DNA from: an uncultured Acetatifactor sp.
Lineage (GTDB): Bacteria; Bacillota; Clostridia; Lachnospirales; Lachnospiraceae
Assembly (NCBI GenBank): GCA_910587755.1
Contig: CAJUNZ010000043.1
Coordinates: forward strand, 13,213-23,682
Length of the DNA stretch: 10,470 nucleotides
Reading direction: 5' to 3'
Shown: positions 1 through 7,340 of the stretch, in pieces
How the letters are laid out: every line of letters begins with the position of its first letter
Numbering within the stretch: the stretch's first letter is position 1
Translations under genes and position numbers: made by a program
Notes under the pieces: generated by a model
What the model saw: only the letters and a program-made list of their open reading frames with translations
What the model was told of the DNA's origin: nothing
Database searches by the model: none

Positions 1-95
1 CGGGCCTGTTCCTCCCTTTCCACCGGGTTCAGTCCCTCCTTCTGAGCTTTGTGGTACAGCGCGTTAATGCGCGCGATCCTCTCCTCCATATTCAT
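1..95 (-). CDS. DUF896 / UPF0291 (YnzC-type) protein, 3' part beyond the window
   Basis: Only the first 31 codons are inside the window, reading MNMEERIARINALYHKAQ and continuing through an EREEQA segment before the edge. The pattern 'IARINxLxxKxxxxGLxxxEExEQ' is the N-terminal helical hairpin of the small DUF896 family (B. subtilis YnzC, usually under 80 residues). The family's molecular function is unknown; B. subtilis ynzC sits in the SOS-induced yneA-yneB-ynzC operon. I chose the ATG at 95 over the one at 89 because a purine-rich ribosome binding site (AAAAGGGGGG) ends about 10 bases upstream of it, against 16 for the second. The gene lies 55 bases after the FAD-dehydrogenase stop codon on the same strand, so it may be co-transcribed. 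No LexA-type operator is visible upstream. The family call is good, but most of the protein is unseen. Confidence 0.8.
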   Translation of the reverse strand, partial: MNMEERIARINALYHKAQKEGLNPVEREEQA

Positions 96-150
96 AAAAT
101 GTCCACCCCCCTTTTGGTTCCTGCCTTAAACGGCACCTCTTATCCATATT

Positions 151-1797
151 TTAAGGCGCGTATTCCGCCCCAATGGCCTCCGCCACCCGCATCCCGTCCA
201 TGGCGGCAGAGAGTATTCCTCCCGCGTAGCCTGCTCCTTCCCCGCAGGGATACAGACCCCGCACCCGGGACTGAAAGCTCTCATCCCGGGGAATTCTCAC
301 CGGGGAAGAAGTACGGGATTCCACCCCGGACAGACAGACATCCTCCCTGTCAAAGCCCTCGATCTGTCTGCCGAAAGCAGTCATTCCCTCCACAAAAGCG
401 CTGCTGCACTCCCGGGGCAGGATTCCGCTTAAGTCCGCCCACACGTAACTTCCCTTGCACTGAGGCTCCACCTGCCCACAGGCCGCTTCTTCCGCTGTTT
501 GACCCGGGCAGTCAACGAAGTTCTGCCCGGAGGAGGCTGCGGCTTCCACCTGCCGCCTGAAGTCCCCATAGCGCTGTACCGGGATCTTTCCTTCCCCCAG
601 AGCAAAGGCCTTCTCCTCCAGCTGTCTCTGGAAAGCCACCCCCGCCAGAGGGTGATCCGATCCAAAATCTTCCGGCGTCACAGTCACAATCACCGCGCTG
701 TTGGCATTCTCACCGTCTCTCCCGCTGTAGCTCATGCCGTTCACCGCCAGACACCCCTCCTGGGAAGAGGCGTTTACCACATATCCTCCGGGACACATGC
801 AGAAAGAATACACGCCCCTGCCAGAGGATGTTTTGGCCGCCAGACGGTAGGAGGCCGCTCCCAGCCCGCCCGGGTCCTCCATGCCGTACTGACTTTTATT
901 GATCAGAGACTGGGGATGTTCCACCCTAAGCCCCACAGCGAAAGCCTTGGCCTCCATGGGAACTCCCTTCTCCCACAACATGGAAAAGGTATCCCTGGCG
1001 CTGTGGCCCACTGCCAGCACCAGCTGCCCACATGCCAGATACTCCCCTCCGTCCACAGCCACTCCCTTCACCTGTCCCTGCTGGACAACTATCTCCGAGA
1101 CCCGGCACCCGAAACGCACCTCTCCCCCAAGACGCCTGATTTCCTCCCGCATCCTTTTCACCACCCCGCAGAGCACATCCGTGCCCAGATGAGGCCTGGC
1201 CTCATACAGTATGCTCTCCTTTGCGCCAAACCGCACCAGAGTTTCCAGCACCGCGTTGTTCCTGCCCTCCCTGTCCTTCACCAGAGTGTTCAGCTTGCCG
1301 TCGGAGAAAGTTCCCGCCCCGCCCTCGCCAAACTGCACATTTGACGCCGGATCCAGCCTGCCCGTCTCCCAGAAAATCTCCACATCTTTCTGCCGAGCCT
1401 CCACACATTTCCCCCGCTCCAGAAGCAGGGGGCGGTACCCGTGAAGCGCCAGAAAATAACAGCAGAACAGCCCGGCAGGCCCGGCTCCCACAATGATTAT
1501 GGGAGCCTTTCTCTCCCGTGTTCCAGGAGCGGGAAAATGGTACGGCACGCTCTCCGCCCTGCCCACCAGGTTTTCCTTTCCCCGGAACCGCCGCAGCACC
1601 CTCTCTTCCTCCTGCACCTCCGCCTCCAGAGTATAGCTGTAGAATAGATCCGGCTTTTTCCTGGCGTCCACGGAACGGCGCAGAATCTTAAATGATTTGA
1701 TATCATTCTCCGGCACCTGCAGCACCTTTGCCGCCTTTTTCCTAAGCTCTGTCTCCGTATGCCCCAGCCGTACTTTCACCTGATTTATCCTGATCAT
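151..1797 (-). CDS. FAD-dependent dehydrogenase, COG2509 type
   Basis: This is a predicted cytoplasmic flavoprotein of 548 residues, the usual size of the uncharacterised COG2509 FAD-dependent dehydrogenases. A small N-terminal domain (about residues 1-85, starting MIRINQVKVRL) is typical of the family. It precedes a Rossmann dinucleotide-binding motif IIIVGAGPAGL with GAGPAG at residues 104-109. A second family block, FGEGGAGTFSDGKLNT, spans residues 156-171. The C-terminal FAD-contacting segment GLYPCGEGAGYAGGI begins near residue 514. The substrate is unknown. The reading frame stays open upstream to 1854, but I placed the start at the ATG at 1797. It follows an AGGGGG ribosome binding site, leaves a 16-base gap after the upstream flavoprotein gene, and avoids overlapping it. 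The short gap implies co-transcription with the HI0933-type gene. No key motif is missing and no frameshift is seen. The family call is strong; the reaction is not known. Confidence 0.9.
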   Translation of the reverse strand: MIRINQVKVRLGHTETELRKKAAKVLQVPENDIKSFKILRRSVDARKKPDLFYSYTLEAEVQEEERVLRRFRGKENLVGRAESVPYHFPAPGTRERKAPIIIVGAGPAGLFCCYFLALHGYRPLLLERGKCVEARQKDVEIFWETGRLDPASNVQFGEGGAGTFSDGKLNTLVKDREGRNNAVLETLVRFGAKESILYEARPHLGTDVLCGVVKRMREEIRRLGGEVRFGCRVSEIVVQQGQVKGVAVDGGEYLACGQLVLAVGHSARDTFSMLWEKGVPMEAKAFAVGLRVEHPQSLINKSQYGMEDPGGLGAASYRLAAKTSSGRGVYSFCMCPGGYVVNASSQEGCLAVNGMSYSGRDGENANSAVIVTVTPEDFGSDHPLAGVAFQRQLEEKAFALGEGKIPVQRYGDFRRQVEAAASSGQNFVDCPGQTAEEAACGQVEPQCKGSYVWADLSGILPRECSSAFVEGMTAFGRQIEGFDREDVCLSGVESRTSSPVRIPRDESFQSRVRGLYPCGEGAGYAGGILSAAMDGMRVAEAIGAEYAP

Positions 1798-1813
1798 AAC
1801 CCCCTGTCTCCCT

Positions 1814-3121
1814 CTATCTTCCCGGGCGCTTCCTGCCGTTTCCGCCCTCTGCAAAAGGCTTTCCTGCCCTGCCCCCTGCCGCTGCCCTGCCCGCTATACT
1901 GCCGCTGCACCAGGCCCAGTGAAGGTTGTACCCCCCGCATTTGCCGTCCACATCCAGGATCTCTCCCGCAAAATATATCCCCGGCTGCTTTTTTGACTCC
2001 AGTTCCAGAGTCACCTCGTCCAGGGGCACTCCTCCCGCGCAGGCCTGGGCACTGTCATAGGATCCGCTGCCGGTCACATGGACCACCCAGTTTCTGCACA
2101 GCTCCCAGACCCGCCCCAGCTTCTCCCTGTCCGCCGAGCCTGCGTCCTGAGAAGGCTTCAGCCCCGCCAGACGGATAAACAAAAGCATCAGCTTCTTGTG
2201 GAGCACTCCGGTAAAGAACTCTTCCACCGTGCGACCGACGCCCAGGATTTTCCTCCCTGCGGCCAGGCGCACAAACTCTTCCTCTGTATAGTCCGGCAGG
2301 AAATTCACCGCCACCTCCACCTGCCGCTTCCCGGCGGGAACCCCCTTCTCTTCCAGATCTTTCAATATGTAGTTCACCACACGGCTGAACTGGAACACCG
2401 GAATGCCCGAGATTCCCCGATCCGTAAGCTGCAGCTCACCCCTCTCCCGGGCAGCCGTTCTGCCCCGGTGAAGGACTCTCAGCTCCGCATCCGCCCTGAC
2501 GCCGGACACAGCCTTAAAATAATCCTCCCCGCACTGAAGCTGTACCAGTGCAGGGACCGTGTCCACAAGGGAATGCCCCAGCCTTTCCGCCAGAACATAC
2601 CCGCTGCCGTCGGAACCCGTTTTGGGCGCCGCCCGTCCCCCGCAGGCCAGAATCACCCGGTCAAAGCGGAACTCCTGCCCTGCTCCCAGGACTCGTATGC
2701 CCCCAGTCCGCCTGGCTTTCTCCACCTGTTCCACTCTGCAGCCGGCCACAGTCTCCACCCCCTGTGCTGCCGCCTCACACCGCAGCACATCAAGCACAGC
2801 CGCCGCCTGGTCACAGACAGGGTAGAGCCCGCCCCTTCTGCTCTTCACCATCAGACCCATGCTCTGGAAAAAAGCCCTCGTCTCCTCCCTGCCGAAATGC
2901 CCCAGAAAAAGCCCCAGCATCTCCGGCCTTTTGGTGTAATAGTTCTCCAGAGCCAGATTTTCATTGCCCAGGTTGCACCTGCCGTTTCCGGTGGCCAGCA
3001 GCTTTCTGCCCGGACGGTCATTTCCCTCCAGAACCGTCACCTGGGCTCCCAGCCTGGCCGCCGTCACTGCCGCCGCCAGACCGGCAGCTCCGCCGCCTAC
3101 GATCCCCACTCTGTCTCCCAT
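1814..3121 (-). CDS. HI0933/BaiN-family NAD(P)/FAD-dependent oxidoreductase
   Basis: This is a cytoplasmic flavoprotein of 435 residues. The N-terminus has the FAD-binding Rossmann motif VGIVGGGAAGLAAA (GGGAAG at residues 9-14). It is followed by the family signature GRKLLATGNGRCNL at residues 38-51. The C-terminal signature YFAGEILDVDGKCGGYNLHW starts near residue 383. Together these define the HI0933/TIGR00275 family (COG2081), variously annotated as 'aminoacetone oxidase family' or BaiN. The Clostridium scindens member BaiN was reported to reduce bile-acid intermediates, but the family is almost universal in Firmicutes, so that role should not be transferred here. The open frame extends 16 codons further upstream. 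The ATG at 3121 is chosen because GGAGG lies 7 bases before it and the Rossmann strand follows directly. A basic tail of about 15 residues ends the protein. It is probably the first gene of a unit with the downstream FAD-dehydrogenase. Confidence 0.92.
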   Translation of the reverse strand: MGDRVGIVGGGAAGLAAAVTAARLGAQVTVLEGNDRPGRKLLATGNGRCNLGNENLALENYYTKRPEMLGLFLGHFGREETRAFFQSMGLMVKSRRGGLYPVCDQAAAVLDVLRCEAAAQGVETVAGCRVEQVEKARRTGGIRVLGAGQEFRFDRVILACGGRAAPKTGSDGSGYVLAERLGHSLVDTVPALVQLQCGEDYFKAVSGVRADAELRVLHRGRTAARERGELQLTDRGISGIPVFQFSRVVNYILKDLEEKGVPAGKRQVEVAVNFLPDYTEEEFVRLAAGRKILGVGRTVEEFFTGVLHKKLMLLFIRLAGLKPSQDAGSADREKLGRVWELCRNWVVHVTGSGSYDSAQACAGGVPLDEVTLELESKKQPGIYFAGEILDVDGKCGGYNLHWAWCSGSIAGRAAAGGRAGKPFAEGGNGRKRPGR

Positions 3122-3243
3122 GTCATGACCTCCCGATCCGGCCGCTGCCCTTTCCTCACCTGCATACACGGATATCTTCCATCCCGCAGCAGCTTTTCCC
3201 GTTGCCTCGCCTTAGAAACTGTCAAGATGCATTCTTTCACAGT

Positions 3244-4050
3244 TCAGCTGGAGTAGTTTTCCAGAAAATTATACAGCTTCTCCTGGTTCTCAATCCACAT
3301 CATCTGCATAATGCTGTGCTGAAGCTGTCCCGGCAGGGAATCCAGTCTGATATCCGTCTCAATATACACGGTCTCCCGGTCTTCCAGGTATACCACCACT
3401 TTATTGTCGTGTACTCCCAGATAAAAGCTGGCGCTGGGCTGGACGAATCTGTAATTCATCCGGATCACCACCTTCTCCCTGGAAAAAGAGAGCACTTCCA
3501 GCCCTGCAAATCCCCTCTCCATCTCCGACAGAGGCGGAAATGCCTCATACACCTCCATGGCCTCCAGAAACTGCTCCCGGTTCATGCCCACATACTTGTC
3601 CGGCAGCCGCCATACTGTCTCCACCACAGAGTGGGTGAACATATCCGTCTCCTCCAGGACATACTTGGTGTCCACGCAGAGGGTGTCTCCAGAGCCTGAC
3701 ACTTCCCTGGTCTCCTCCCCGTCCGTATCCCAGGCCGACCCATAGTCAAAGGAGTCATCCTGCATCCTGGGATCCTCAATCTCCGGAGAACTGCCGCTCT
3801 CCTCAGAAGAGACCGCGTCCTCCGGAGATTTCTCCCGATCCCTGACAGGTTCCGACTCCCCCGTGTCCTCTTTTTCATACTCCTCAGGACTGTAAGTGGC
3901 TCTGAGCTGCTCCGCCGGCGCCGGACTGCGCTCCGTCTCCCGCTCCCCGGGATAAAAGAAACGGGAACTTTTCACACCCCCGTAAAATCCCAGCACCAAA
4001 AGCAACAGGGGAAATACAACAAATAAGCTGATACCTTTAACCAATTTCAT
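3244..4050 (-). CDS. Membrane-anchored BofC-like C-terminal domain protein
   Basis: The 268-residue product has one N-terminal hydrophobic segment (about residues 8-25, LFVVFPLLLLVLGFYGG), no lipobox, and a long acidic, Ser/Pro/Glu-rich linker (about 35-120). A folded C-terminal part (about 128-268) contains YVGMNREQFLEAM, SFSREKVVIRMNY and FYLGVHDNKVVVYLED, and ends LYNFLENYSS. The layout of this domain resembles the C-terminal domain of B. subtilis BofC, a forespore protein that restrains pro-sigma-K processing by acting on SpoIVB. The resemblance was judged by eye and is remote. The protein likely sits on the outer face of a membrane. The frame could start at a GTG at 4077, but the ATG at 4050 directly precedes the lysine-flanked membrane segment. 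No strong ribosome binding site precedes either start. It follows the flippase by 111 bases, so it may have its own promoter. The role remains a guess. Confidence 0.6.
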   Translation of the reverse strand: MKLVKGISLFVVFPLLLLVLGFYGGVKSSRFFYPGERETERSPAPAEQLRATYSPEEYEKEDTGESEPVRDREKSPEDAVSSEESGSSPEIEDPRMQDDSFDYGSAWDTDGEETREVSGSGDTLCVDTKYVLEETDMFTHSVVETVWRLPDKYVGMNREQFLEAMEVYEAFPPLSEMERGFAGLEVLSFSREKVVIRMNYRFVQPSASFYLGVHDNKVVVYLEDRETVYIETDIRLDSLPGQLQHSIMQMMWIENQEKLYNFLENYSS

Positions 4051-4093
4051 AGTGATACCCACGCCTTTACTCTTCACACTATAACACTGGGAT

Positions 4094-4123
4094 CAGTATC
4101 AGCTCTTCTGCCAATATTTATAC
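4094..4123 (-). promoter_or_regulatory. Candidate sigma-G/F-like promoter before the BofC-like gene
   Basis: Read on the minus strand, GTATA (4123-4119) fits the sigma-G -35 consensus GHATR. After an 18-base spacer, GATACTG (4100-4094) matches five of seven positions of the -10 consensus CATNHTA. Transcription would begin near 4087 and leave a leader of about 37 bases before the ATG at 4050. B. subtilis bofC is sigma-G dependent, which makes the match suggestive, but such short degenerate motifs occur by chance. A vegetative-type TATAAA overlaps the -35 box but lacks a good partner. Confidence 0.25.
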
Positions 4124-4161
4124 ATGTTTTTGATATTTTTTGGTAATTATGAGGCAAGTCC

Positions 4162-5754
4162 TCAGTAAACACGCAGCATCTGTCCAAGCATATGGATCAG
4201 CTTCCCACCGGGAATGGCCTCCAGTTCCTGCTCCCTGAAGTTCTTCAGCAGCAGAAGTATAACCCAGTACACCGCCCCTGAGACCAGCAGAGCCAGAATA
4301 AGCGTCACCGGAGTCCCCAGATGAGGAGAGAGCACGCCCCCAAACAGCAGGCACACCAGCGCGGCGGCCGCTCCCGCCCCCGCAGGCACCGCCAACACGT
4401 TAAGCCAGTCCAGGCGCATCCGCATCTGACTGCAGGAGAGCAGCCCCAGAAGAATGCACAGCACCGCCATTCCCGCCAGACTCCCGTACACCAGGCTGAG
4501 AGCGCCGCCCTCCGTCCCCCCGGTGAAAACCATGACGGCCAGGAAAAACAGATCTGAGATCCCCACCGCCCCCAGCACATGGTAGCGCTTTCCCGAGGAG
4601 AGCAGAAACCTGCCGAAATAGCTGCAAAGCGCTGCGGCCAGAATCAGAAACGAGCCTCCCCGCAGCATGGACAGCAGGGTATCCCTGCCCTCCGGATTCA
4701 AAAGTTCCGTCACCTGTTCCGCCATAAACGTCAAAAACAGTGAGCCAAAAACACCATGAACCACACAGATATGCACCCCGCTCTCAAAAGCGGTCCTGGC
4801 AAATCTGGTCTCCTCCCTGCGCAGGGAGGAAAACACCTTTGCGGACACAGGAAGGACGGAAACGGATGCCAGACACACCGCCATACCGCAGATCACCAGA
4901 TACTGGCCTGCATATGCCCCATACTGGGCCGGAGCCCCTCCGTCCGCCCTGCCAAAGGCAGCAGCCCCCAGAGCCAGCGGCAGCAGCTCCAGAAAAAATG
5001 TCAGAGCCTGGGGCCATCTGCCCCCGCACAGATATCCCACACAATCCCAGAAAGAATCTGTGGAGTAGAGCCCATCCTGCCGGGAGCGCTTCTCCGACAG
5101 CCTGCTTCCCTTGTAGAGCAGAGCCAGGATCACCACAACAAGCAGCTCCGCAAGCACCACCCCCAGGGCAAACCCCATTCCCCCGTACATGGGCGCAAAA
5201 TTCTTCTCCAGAAGCAGATTGCTGACTTTCTCCCCATAGTCCCCCATGAGCCTGGCGAACAGCAGTCCAAATCCCAGAATCATCACCTGCCGCAGCACCC
5301 CTGCGGCCGCTGTGGGAAACTCCATGCCCTCCCCCTGAAAATATCCAAGAATGCAGGAGGACAGCGCCCTCAGCAGAATAACCGGCGACAGAAACATAAT
5401 GATATAGGTGCTGTAGCGCACCCCAAAGATCCCCTCCGCCGCCTGTCCGCCGAAAAGCAGCAGCAAAAGGCTGCCCACCAGTCCCAGAAATCCATGGAAC
5501 ACCAGGGCAGCGCTGCGCATTCTGGCAGCATTTTTATACTGTCCCTTGTTCCGCCTGCCCCGCAGCAATTTTCCCAGAGTCTCCGAAAGACTTCCTCCCA
5601 CGGCGCACCACAAAAGAGCGCAGACCTCCACCCCTACAGCCATGTAAGCCACGCCGCTGTTCCCTGCTGCCTGTCCCGCCGCCCACAGGGCTGCCAGCAG
5701 CAGAATATTTGCAATTTCTCCCGCCTGTCTCCTCTTAACCTCTGCCCGATTCAT
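4162..5754 (-). CDS. SpoVB/MurJ-like polysaccharide flippase (MOP superfamily)
   Basis: This is a 530-residue polytopic membrane protein with roughly 12-14 hydrophobic segments. The family motif LGYFQGEGMEFPTA at residues 136-149 corresponds to the conserved 'GxxQGxGxxxPTA' loop of SpoVB and related lipid-linked oligosaccharide flippases. The usual long cytoplasmic loop of charged residues lies near 214-235, and a polar stretch is at 64-80. Family members move lipid-linked precursors across the membrane; SpoVB in B. subtilis is needed for spore cortex peptidoglycan. Whether this protein serves cortex, vegetative wall or another polymer cannot be told from sequence. The start ATG at 5754 has AAGGGA about 7 bases upstream. 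It begins 40 bases after the ybeY stop, on the same strand, and is probably co-transcribed. Sequence divergence from canonical SpoVB looks substantial, so I give no gene symbol. Superfamily call sound, subfamily less so. Confidence 0.8.
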   Translation of the reverse strand: MNRAEVKRRQAGEIANILLLAALWAAGQAAGNSGVAYMAVGVEVCALLWCAVGGSLSETLGKLLRGRRNKGQYKNAARMRSAALVFHGFLGLVGSLLLLLFGGQAAEGIFGVRYSTYIIMFLSPVILLRALSSCILGYFQGEGMEFPTAAAGVLRQVMILGFGLLFARLMGDYGEKVSNLLLEKNFAPMYGGMGFALGVVLAELLVVVILALLYKGSRLSEKRSRQDGLYSTDSFWDCVGYLCGGRWPQALTFFLELLPLALGAAAFGRADGGAPAQYGAYAGQYLVICGMAVCLASVSVLPVSAKVFSSLRREETRFARTAFESGVHICVVHGVFGSLFLTFMAEQVTELLNPEGRDTLLSMLRGGSFLILAAALCSYFGRFLLSSGKRYHVLGAVGISDLFFLAVMVFTGGTEGGALSLVYGSLAGMAVLCILLGLLSCSQMRMRLDWLNVLAVPAGAGAAAALVCLLFGGVLSPHLGTPVTLILALLVSGAVYWVILLLLKNFREQELEAIPGGKLIHMLGQMLRVY

Positions 5755-5794
5755 CTTACGTCCCTTCGCCGTCTCCTGTTTGTCCCGTTACACC

Positions 5795-6295
5795 CTAATC
5801 CCTGGTGATACCCAGTTCCGCCAGTATCTCTTCCTGCCTGGCCTCCATAATCTCCCGCTCCGCTTCCTCCATGTGGTCATATCCGCACAGGTGCAGCATG
5901 CTGTGGGCCACCAGAAAGGCAAATTCCCTTCGCACGCTGTGGCCGTAGGCCTCCGCCTGGGACAGCACCCTGTCCACGCTGATCATAATATCCCCCAGAA
6001 CCAGCTCCCCTGTATCCGGATCAAAATAGTCCGCCTCCCGGTGAGGGTCCATGTCAAACTCTCCCTCTCCGGCGAAATCCACATTGGGAAAAGACAGCAC
6101 ATCCGTCTCGCTGTCCATATTTCTGTACTGCCTGTTCAGTTCCCGGATGCCCGCGCCGTCCGTCAGGACCAGATTGACCTGGGCCTCATAGGGACAGCCC
6201 TCCCTCTCAAGCACGGCCCTGCACACCATTTCGGCAGTCTCCTCCGTGTCAAATGAGAATTCATGATCCGTCTCGTTTTCCAGATATAAAGTCAT
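5795..6295 (-). CDS. ybeY: rRNA maturation endoribonuclease YbeY
   Basis: This 166-residue cytoplasmic metalloenzyme has the size and motifs of YbeY (UPF0054), a single-strand endoribonuclease for 16S rRNA 3'-end maturation and ribosome quality control. The zinc-binding signature HSMLHLCGYDH occupies residues 131-141, supplying His131, His135 and His141. Upstream family blocks are TDVLSFP (64-70) and ELVLGDIMIS (97-106). The second position of the zinc motif is Ser instead of the more common Gly, a substitution I regard as tolerated because it is not a ligand. The ATG at 6295 is preceded by AGGTGG, which overlaps the phoH stop codon. The gap to phoH is only 8 bases, indicating translational coupling. 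PhoH-YbeY adjacency is widely conserved and supports a joint role in RNA handling. Confidence 0.97.
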   Translation of the reverse strand: MTLYLENETDHEFSFDTEETAEMVCRAVLEREGCPYEAQVNLVLTDGAGIRELNRQYRNMDSETDVLSFPNVDFAGEGEFDMDPHREADYFDPDTGELVLGDIMISVDRVLSQAEAYGHSVRREFAFLVAHSMLHLCGYDHMEEAEREIMEARQEEILAELGITRD

Positions 6296-6303
6296 TCTTC
6301 CAC

Positions 6304-7320
6304 CTATCTTCTCTGCTGGGTTTTTCTGCCCCTGTGCCTGTCCTTCCCGCTGTCCCTGGCATTTTCCCTTGCCTCATAGTCGTCATATGCCTTGACAATC
6401 TTCTGCACCAGAGGATGCCGCACCACGTCCTTGTTGGTCAGGGTCACAAAGGCGATGTCGTCAATCTTTCCCAGAACCTTTCCCGCCACGTCCAGGCCCG
6501 ACCTGGTTCCCGGAGCCAGATCCTTCTGGGAGGCATCCCCGGTAACTACCACCTTGGAGCCAAACCCGATACGGGTCAGAAACATTTTCATCTGGGCCGG
6601 AGTAGTATTCTGGGCCTCGTCCAGGATAATGTAGGCATTGTCCAGGGTACGCCCTCTCATATAGGCCAGGGGCGCTACCTCGATAAGCCCTTTTTCCATA
6701 TTTTTTGCAAAACTCTCCGCCCCCATAATCTGGTAAAGCGCGTCATAGAGGGGACGCAGATACGGATCTACCTTGCTCTGCAGATCCCCGGGCAGAAAGC
6801 CCAGTTTCTCCCCGGCCTCAATGGCAGGCCTGGTGAGTATGATCCTTCCCACCTCATCATTTTTAAATGCCGTCACCGCCATGGCCATGGCGAGATACGT
6901 CTTCCCCGTTCCCGCAGGCCCCACGCCGAACACCAGCATATTCTTCCTTATGGCGTCCACATAGGCTTTCTGCCCCAGTGTCTTGGGTTTAACCGGTTTT
7001 CCGTTGACTGTATGGCAGATACAGTCGGAATCCATCTCCGTCAGCGCACCCTCTTTATCTTCCATTCCTAAAGTAATCGCGTAATCCACACTCTGCTCCT
7101 CTATCTCATTTCCCCGGCCGGAGATAATGTCCAGCTGCTGCAGCACCTTGGCGGCTCTGCGCACCATCCCCTCTTCCCCGGAAATTGTCACCTGCCCGTT
7201 GCGGTTCACAACAGACACACCAAAATCCCTCTCCACCTTCTTTACATACGCATCCTGCATGCCGAAAATCTGCCGCATATGCTCCGCCGGCATATCCAGG
7301 CTTATCAAATAGTCACTCAT
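6304..7320 (-). CDS. phoH: PhoH family ATPase (PhoH-like)
   Basis: The 338-residue cytoplasmic protein has a KH-like N-terminal region (about residues 1-75, nucleic-acid binding in the family) and a RecA-like P-loop ATPase domain. The Walker A sequence GVGPAGTGKT is at residues 132-141. Walker B is AYIILDEAQN, with Asp234 and Glu235. Sensor-like VVTGDASQKDL follows. PhoH proteins are linked by genome context to YbeY and RNA metabolism; the exact activity of this class is not settled. The C-terminus is basic (RHRGRKTQQRR), which suits RNA contact. The frame is open for 44 more codons upstream, inside yqfD, but that stretch is Gly/Arg-rich shadow sequence. The ATG at 7320 has GGGGAGG and GAAGGG just upstream and a normal family N-terminus (MSDYLISLDM). 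It lies 20 bases after yqfD and 8 before ybeY, within one operon. Confidence 0.96.
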   Translation of the reverse strand: MSDYLISLDMPAEHMRQIFGMQDAYVKKVERDFGVSVVNRNGQVTISGEEGMVRRAAKVLQQLDIISGRGNEIEEQSVDYAITLGMEDKEGALTEMDSDCICHTVNGKPVKPKTLGQKAYVDAIRKNMLVFGVGPAGTGKTYLAMAMAVTAFKNDEVGRIILTRPAIEAGEKLGFLPGDLQSKVDPYLRPLYDALYQIMGAESFAKNMEKGLIEVAPLAYMRGRTLDNAYIILDEAQNTTPAQMKMFLTRIGFGSKVVVTGDASQKDLAPGTRSGLDVAGKVLGKIDDIAFVTLTNKDVVRHPLVQKIVKAYDDYEARENARDSGKDRHRGRKTQQRR

Positions 7321-7340
7321 ACGCCCTTCGCCTCCCCATA

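Noticed and set aside
96..150. Possible LexA operator before the DUF896 gene, as for the B. subtilis yneA-yneB-ynzC operon
   Set aside because: No CGAAC-N4-GTTCG-like dyad is present in the 55-base gap; only a ribosome binding site is visible.
1814..3121. Bile-acid 7-dehydroxylation role from similarity to BaiN
   Set aside because: The family is widespread in bacteria without this pathway, and no other bai genes are in the window.
3220..3225. Perfect TTGACA -35 box on the minus strand before the BaiN-type gene
   Set aside because: No TATAAT-like sequence lies 16-18 bases downstream; the region there is G/C-rich.
2078..3699. Two long overlapping plus-strand open frames (2078-3256 and 2548-3699)
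   Set aside because: They lie antisense to well-recognised flavoprotein and BofC-like genes, are Pro/His/Ser-rich with no recognisable motifs, and arise from the G/C-biased third positions of the real genes. The same applies to 499-1344, 4756-5808 and 6253-7071.
4150..4164. Hairpin TGAGG/CCTCA at the flippase stop codon as a terminator
   Set aside because: The stem is only 5 bp and no T-run follows on either strand.
5873..5905. Ser in place of Gly in the YbeY zinc motif as a sign of inactivation
   Set aside because: The three His ligands are intact and the changed position is not a ligand.
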